From: DASXUX01 sp036504595
Lineage (GTDB): Bacteria; Planctomycetota; SZUA-567; H5-PLA8
DNA: 64,000 bases
NCBI GenBank assembly: GCA_036504595.1
Contig: DASXUX010000001.1
Span: 124,001 to 188,000, forward strand
Reading direction: 5' to 3'
Below the pieces are notes generated by a model, which did no database searches, was not told where the DNA came from, and was given only the letters and a program-made list of their open reading frames with translations. Below are positions 60,174 to 64,000 of the stretch, in pieces. Both the position numbers and the translations under genes were made by a program. Position 1 is the first letter of the stretch. The number at the start of each line of letters is the position of its first letter.

Positions 60174-62102
60174 TCAGTTCTGCAGTTCGAGCCGCTCGCA
60201 CCAGCGGATCAGGTTCACCCAGCGCCAGACTCGGAAATCGAACGGCGTGCGGCGAGCCAGAATGTTCTTCCACTCGGCGCTGATCACGGGCAGATTCAGC
60301 ATGGGCAGGCTGCGCGCGGTTTCGCTTTGCAGAACGCGTTCCACCCAGGGCCTCAGCGTTTCCAGCCAGCTCAGTTCAGGCGTGGCAAACCCGATCTTAT
60401 CGCGCCGGTCAAGAATGGCATCGGGAACAATACCGCGCATCGCCGCGCGGAACACGGCCTTCGTGGTCCCGTCCCGCGCCACCAGGTAATGCTCCGGCAG
60501 CGTCAGGATGAACTGCGCCAGGTCCGGCGTGAGGAACGGAACGCGGCTTTCGATCGAGAACGCCATCGAGTTCCGGTCTTCATACCGCAGCAGCATCGGC
60601 AGGCTGGTTTGCGTCAGCGTTTGCAGCAGTGTCTGCCGCAGTAGGTCGGGATTGAGTACCGCCGGCGGACAGGGCCGGTAATCCACCCCGCGCTCAGCGA
60701 ACCATTCTTCGTTGAGCCACGGCGGCACGCGCGGCCGTCCCGCCAGGCGGCGAGCGAACCGGTGCAGGCCCTTGGGCAGCAGCAGCCCCGTGGTCTCCAT
60801 TCCAAGACCGCGCAGGTTTACGCCGGGAAAGCGCGAACACTGGCGCACAAAGTTCGCAGCTTCCAGCGCTCGCCCTCGGCGCAGCAGCGAGGCGACGCGT
60901 GACGGCAGATAGCCGCGATACCCGCCCAACATTTCGTCGGCGCCCTGTCCGTCGAGCATCACCTTGATGCCGTTTTCACGCGCGAGCCGGAACACGCGGT
61001 GCTGCGCGTAAATGCTCGTGCTTCCAAACGGCTCGTCCTGCGCCGCGACCAGATGATCGAGATCGTCCACCAGTTCCTGCGGAGTCGCTCGCGTCTTGTG
61101 CACGTGAGCGCCCGCGGCCTTGGCCGCAATATCGACCCACTTCTCTTCGCAGACATCAGCCTCTTCAGCAATGAAGCTGAAGCTGTGCATCTCCACGTTC
61201 TTGCCCTGTAGATGGCGGATGCACGCGACGATCGAAGAGGAGTCAATCCCGCCGGAAAGCGCACTCCCGATCGGCACGTCGCTGCGCAAATGGATCTGAA
61301 CGCTGCGCAGGAACAACTCGCGAAGCTTCGCCGCCGCGTCCTCGAAAGAAATATCTTGGCGAGGTTCAAGCTCTACCTGCCAGTACCGCTCCGGCGTCAG
61401 TTCGCCAGGCCGGTCCAGCGACACCTCCACCCAATGCGCCGGCGGCAGCAGATGGATGCTCTGCAGCAGAGTTCCCGTCCCGTGATCGGTCAGCCCGCTG
61501 CGCAAGAAGTCGAACACGGCCTGTGGCTCAAGCTGCCGCTGAACTCCCGGCAACAACAGCAGCGGTCTGATCTCCGAGGAAAACGCCAGCCCGTGATCGA
61601 ACCGCGCGTAGTACAGCGGTTTGATTCCGAAGAAATCGCGCGCGAGCAGCAAGCGGTTCTCGCGCATGTCCAGCAGCGCGAAGGCAAACATGCCGACCAG
61701 CCGCCGCAGCATCGGCTTACCCCAGCAAGCCAGGCCGTGCAGCAGAACTTCCGTATCGGAGTGCGATTTGAACTGGCAGCCGAGCTTTTCGAGCTCCTCG
61801 CGCAACTCGACGTAGTTGTAAATCTCACCGTTAAAGACGATCGCGTAGCGCCCGTCCGGCGTCAGCATCGGCTGCCAGCCTGTTTCGGACAAATCGAGGA
61901 TCGATAGCCGCCGGTGCAGCAGAAGCACGCCTGAAATATCGGGCGAAGGCGTCTCGCGGCCGATGCGCAGCTTTCCCTCGCGCCAGGTCAGCCACCCATG
62001 GTCGTCCGGCCCGCGATGCCGCAGTATCTCGGAAATTTCCCCAAGCCGGTCGCATCTCCAGGATTTTCCCGGCGACGTAACCACGCCAAAAATGCCGCAC
62101 AT
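60174..62102 (-). CDS. asnB: Asparagine synthase (glutamine-hydrolysing), AsnB family
   Basis: This 642-aa protein starts MCGIFGV, giving the N-terminal Cys nucleophile of the Ntn glutaminase, with GEIYNYVELR in the amidotransferase domain. The synthase domain has the ATP pyrophosphatase loop SALSGGIDSSS. AsnB-like enzymes often amidate sugars or glycans in capsule and O-antigen clusters. The two epimerases to its right support that setting. Confidence 0.93.
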   Translation of the reverse strand: MCGIFGVVTSPGKSWRCDRLGEISEILRHRGPDDHGWLTWREGKLRIGRETPSPDISGVLLLHRRLSILDLSETGWQPMLTPDGRYAIVFNGEIYNYVELREELEKLGCQFKSHSDTEVLLHGLACWGKPMLRRLVGMFAFALLDMRENRLLLARDFFGIKPLYYARFDHGLAFSSEIRPLLLLPGVQRQLEPQAVFDFLRSGLTDHGTGTLLQSIHLLPPAHWVEVSLDRPGELTPERYWQVELEPRQDISFEDAAAKLRELFLRSVQIHLRSDVPIGSALSGGIDSSSIVACIRHLQGKNVEMHSFSFIAEEADVCEEKWVDIAAKAAGAHVHKTRATPQELVDDLDHLVAAQDEPFGSTSIYAQHRVFRLARENGIKVMLDGQGADEMLGGYRGYLPSRVASLLRRGRALEAANFVRQCSRFPGVNLRGLGMETTGLLLPKGLHRFARRLAGRPRVPPWLNEEWFAERGVDYRPCPPAVLNPDLLRQTLLQTLTQTSLPMLLRYEDRNSMAFSIESRVPFLTPDLAQFILTLPEHYLVARDGTTKAVFRAAMRGIVPDAILDRRDKIGFATPELSWLETLRPWVERVLQSETARSLPMLNLPVISAEWKNILARRTPFDFRVWRWVNLIRWCERLELQN

Positions 62103-62149
62103 TCAACGATACTCCAGGCTGGTCCTTACGGCCGGGGGATCTGCATTCG

Positions 62150-63205
62150 CTAGAGCGCGCCCGCAGCCGCCATCTGCGCGTCGTGCTTGTGCATGCAGGA
62201 CTCAATCAGGGACAGATTCTGACGCGTCCAATCGATGGTCCTGCCCAGGCCTGTCCGCAAGTCCACTTGAGCTTCAAAACGAAGCTCACGCCGCGATTTT
62301 TCCGCGCTGCCGAAACGTTTGCCGGAATGATCCCACTCACGCCGGGGAAGCAACTGCACGCCAGCGGGATTGGCGGTGAGTTCATTGATCAGATCGGCCA
62401 ATTCGCGGATGGAATGCTCGCGCCCCGTGGCGATGTTGTAGACATCGCCAGGCTTGCCGCGCAGCGCACAGGCAATCAGCCCGCGGCCAATGTCCTCGAC
62501 GAAAATGAAATCGCGCGTGGCAACGCCGTTGTTCTGCAGCGGCAGTTGCTGGTGCTTCAGCGCCTTGTAGACAAAGGTCGGTGTCACGTTGCGGAACACG
62601 GTCGCCGGGGTGCCACGCCAGCGGCCCGCGCCAAGGATTTCGCCCGGCCCGTAGACGTTCTGGAAACGGGCGCGCACCGTTGGCAGATTGTGCTGCCGGT
62701 GGAAATAGACTGCGTAGAATTCGCCCACGATCTTGGAGATGGAATACGGGCTGTCCTGAATCAGCGAAATTGGGGCTTCTTCCGTCGTGGCGCTGGCCGT
62801 GTCGAAGGTCTTTTCCGCTGCGGCACAACCGGCCGACGAATACACCAGCTTCTGGAGCTTCTTGAACCCCTGGCAGTAGTTCATCAGCTTCAGCGTCGTG
62901 ATCGTGTTGTTGGCATGATCGGCAATCGGGTCATGAATGGAGCTTTGGTTGCCGTGATACGTGGCCAGATGGAAGATGTAGTCGAATTCGTCGTGCACGC
63001 GGGCCAGCACAGCATCGTCCGCGATGGAGCCCTCCACGAAGGTGACTCGCGGATCGGCTGGCACGTTGACCTTCTCAGCCGAAAGCAGATTATCGACCAC
63101 CGTCACTGCGGCGGCCTCGCCGGCCAGCAGCAGCTTCACCAGATTGCTGCCGACAAAGCCCGCTCCGCCAACCACCAGCGCTCGCTTATTCGTCAAATCG
63201 GACAC
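62150..63205 (-). CDS. NAD-dependent nucleotide-sugar epimerase/dehydratase
   Basis: This 351-aa short-chain dehydrogenase of the extended type has GGAGFVGSNLV at its N-terminus and the catalytic YSISK (Tyr-x3-Lys). FQNVYGPGE and NIATGREHSIRELAD are typical of UDP-glucose 4-epimerase relatives. The GTG start at 63205 follows GGAGAG. It supplies activated sugars for surface polysaccharide. Confidence 0.92.
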   Translation of the reverse strand: MSDLTNKRALVVGGAGFVGSNLVKLLLAGEAAAVTVVDNLLSAEKVNVPADPRVTFVEGSIADDAVLARVHDEFDYIFHLATYHGNQSSIHDPIADHANNTITTLKLMNYCQGFKKLQKLVYSSAGCAAAEKTFDTASATTEEAPISLIQDSPYSISKIVGEFYAVYFHRQHNLPTVRARFQNVYGPGEILGAGRWRGTPATVFRNVTPTFVYKALKHQQLPLQNNGVATRDFIFVEDIGRGLIACALRGKPGDVYNIATGREHSIRELADLINELTANPAGVQLLPRREWDHSGKRFGSAEKSRRELRFEAQVDLRTGLGRTIDWTRQNLSLIESCMHKHDAQMAAAGAL

Positions 63206-63247
63206 GAATGGCTCTCTCCTTTTCCTGCGCCTGCCGGCCTTGCCGCA

Positions 63248-64000
63248 TTACTTATCCATCTGCTTCAGATGTGTATAAGTCTGGCCGATCCCGAACTTCT
63301 TGTAGTACTCGATCGCCGCCTTCACTCCGGTTTCCAGCGGCGTGGTGATCTTCCAGTTGAAATCCTTGTTGGTCTTCGATGGATCGAGGAGGATCGTAAA
63401 CACGTCGTCCGGATTGCGCGGGCGGACTTCCACTTCGCGATCGAGTTTGATCGGCAGCGCCTTCACCACTGCATCGAACAACTCCTTGATCGAATAATCG
63501 CTGCCGGAAGACACGTGGTACATTCCGCGCTGGCCCTGGCCATCGATGGCTTTGATCACGACATCCACGAGGTCGTTGACGAAGATGAAGTCGCGGCGGG
63601 TATCCATCACGAAGCACGGCTTATTGCTGGTCAGGCGGCTGAAGAACGTGGGCAACGGACCGCTCAGATTGCGCGGGCCATACGCATTGGCCAGGCGGAA
63701 CGAGATGAAGTCCACACCGCTGAGCACGATATAGTTTTCGCCGCCGGTCTTGCTGATGGCATAACTGCTGCCATCAGGACGAATCGGATGGTTCAGCGTA
63801 ATGGGCTGCTCGACCGGCTTAAGGCCGTAGCAGAGCGCCGTCTGAAAGTAGATCAAGCGCTTCGCCTTCACGCGCTTTGCATTCTGCGCGATCAAGGCCG
63901 TGCCCAGAACGTTTGTGCGCGCGTCTTCGATCCAGTTCTCCGGATCTTTGTATGACGCCGCGGCGTGAACGACGATTTCCGGCTGGCACTGGTCGAAACA
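63248..64000 (-). CDS. NAD-dependent sugar epimerase, partial (5' end beyond the window)
   Basis: The reading frame is open to the right edge; upstream codons give HAAASYKDPENWIEDART, the usual region after the Rossmann fold. YAISKTGGEN contains the catalytic Tyr and Lys, followed by RLANAYGPRNL and VSSGSDYSIKELFDAV. The N-terminal nucleotide-binding part is outside the window. It is in the same direction as the previous epimerase and was probably co-transcribed. Confidence 0.9.
   Translation of the reverse strand, partial: CFDQCQPEIVVHAAASYKDPENWIEDARTNVLGTALIAQNAKRVKAKRLIYFQTALCYGLKPVEQPITLNHPIRPDGSSYAISKTGGENYIVLSGVDFISFRLANAYGPRNLSGPLPTFFSRLTSNKPCFVMDTRRDFIFVNDLVDVVIKAIDGQGQRGMYHVSSGSDYSIKELFDAVVKALPIKLDREVEVRPRNPDDVFTILLDPSKTNKDFNWKITTPLETGVKAAIEYYKKFGIGQTYTHLKQMDK

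Overview
The window is GC-rich DNA from a bacterium of the PVC group, most likely Planctomycetota, with Verrucomicrobiota or Hydrogenedentota as alternatives. The evidence is a chromosome full of secreted sulfatases, SASA-type esterases, Tat-exported Gfo/Idh/MocA oxidoreductases, a DUF6288-like protein, a DUF6807 remnant, an XylR-type AraC regulator and many dispersed palindromic repeats. It divides sharply into two halves.

Positions 74-30928 are an integrated genomic island. It sits in the 3' half of a CAU-anticodon tRNA gene (47-119). A 46-bp copy of that tRNA end (30883-30928) closes the far side, and a tyrosine integrase lies directly inside the left end. Three copies of the octamer GTAATGCA lie inside each end and look like integrase arm sites. 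The cargo is dense in defence-type genes: (a) a double-GHKL histidine-kinase-like protein, a receiver-domain protein and a Ser/Thr kinase in one operon; (b) an 810-aa MORC-like GHKL ATPase; (c) a second excisionase/integrase pair followed by a tRNA-T-arm-like scar; (d) two small ORFs and a DUF3102-like gene; (e) a cytosine-5 methyltransferase and Vsr nuclease facing a coupled three-gene operon with a third GHKL ATPase, plus an upstream winged-helix gene that shares a promoter motif with it; (f) broken IS66 and IS21 pieces; (g) a PLD-nuclease/SNF2-helicase, an N6-adenine methyltransferase and a 202-aa unknown in one operon; (h) an AbiEi gene with a truncated AbiEii, followed by a second regulator/nucleotidyltransferase pair beside a 13-bp inverted repeat.

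Positions 30929-64000 are resident chromosome. They hold three sulfatases, a DUF2892 gene with an ECF sigma factor, a broken DUF6807 gene, two Gfo/Idh/MocA enzymes, a TPR protein, a sugar isomerase-like protein, and an anti-sigma/membrane-fusion/RND-efflux operon. These are followed by an enolase-superfamily dehydratase, a glycosidase-like protein, tandem SASA esterases, a DUF6288-like protein, an AraC/XylR regulator, an asparagine synthase and two nucleotide-sugar epimerases. The overall theme is breakdown of sulfated and acetylated polysaccharide, with surface-glycan synthesis at the right edge.

The chromosomal half also carries several families of palindromic repeats, and a number of them appear to be read through in frame inside coding genes (sulfatase, RND pump, fusion protein, dehydratase, HTH protein). 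The sigma operon and the anti-sigma/efflux operon lie 10 kb apart but share the same two-block promoter motif. The best candidates for an undescribed system are the Dcm-Vsr/GHKL cluster at 13.8-19.9 kb and the kinase-receiver-kinase operon at 2.3-7.0 kb.
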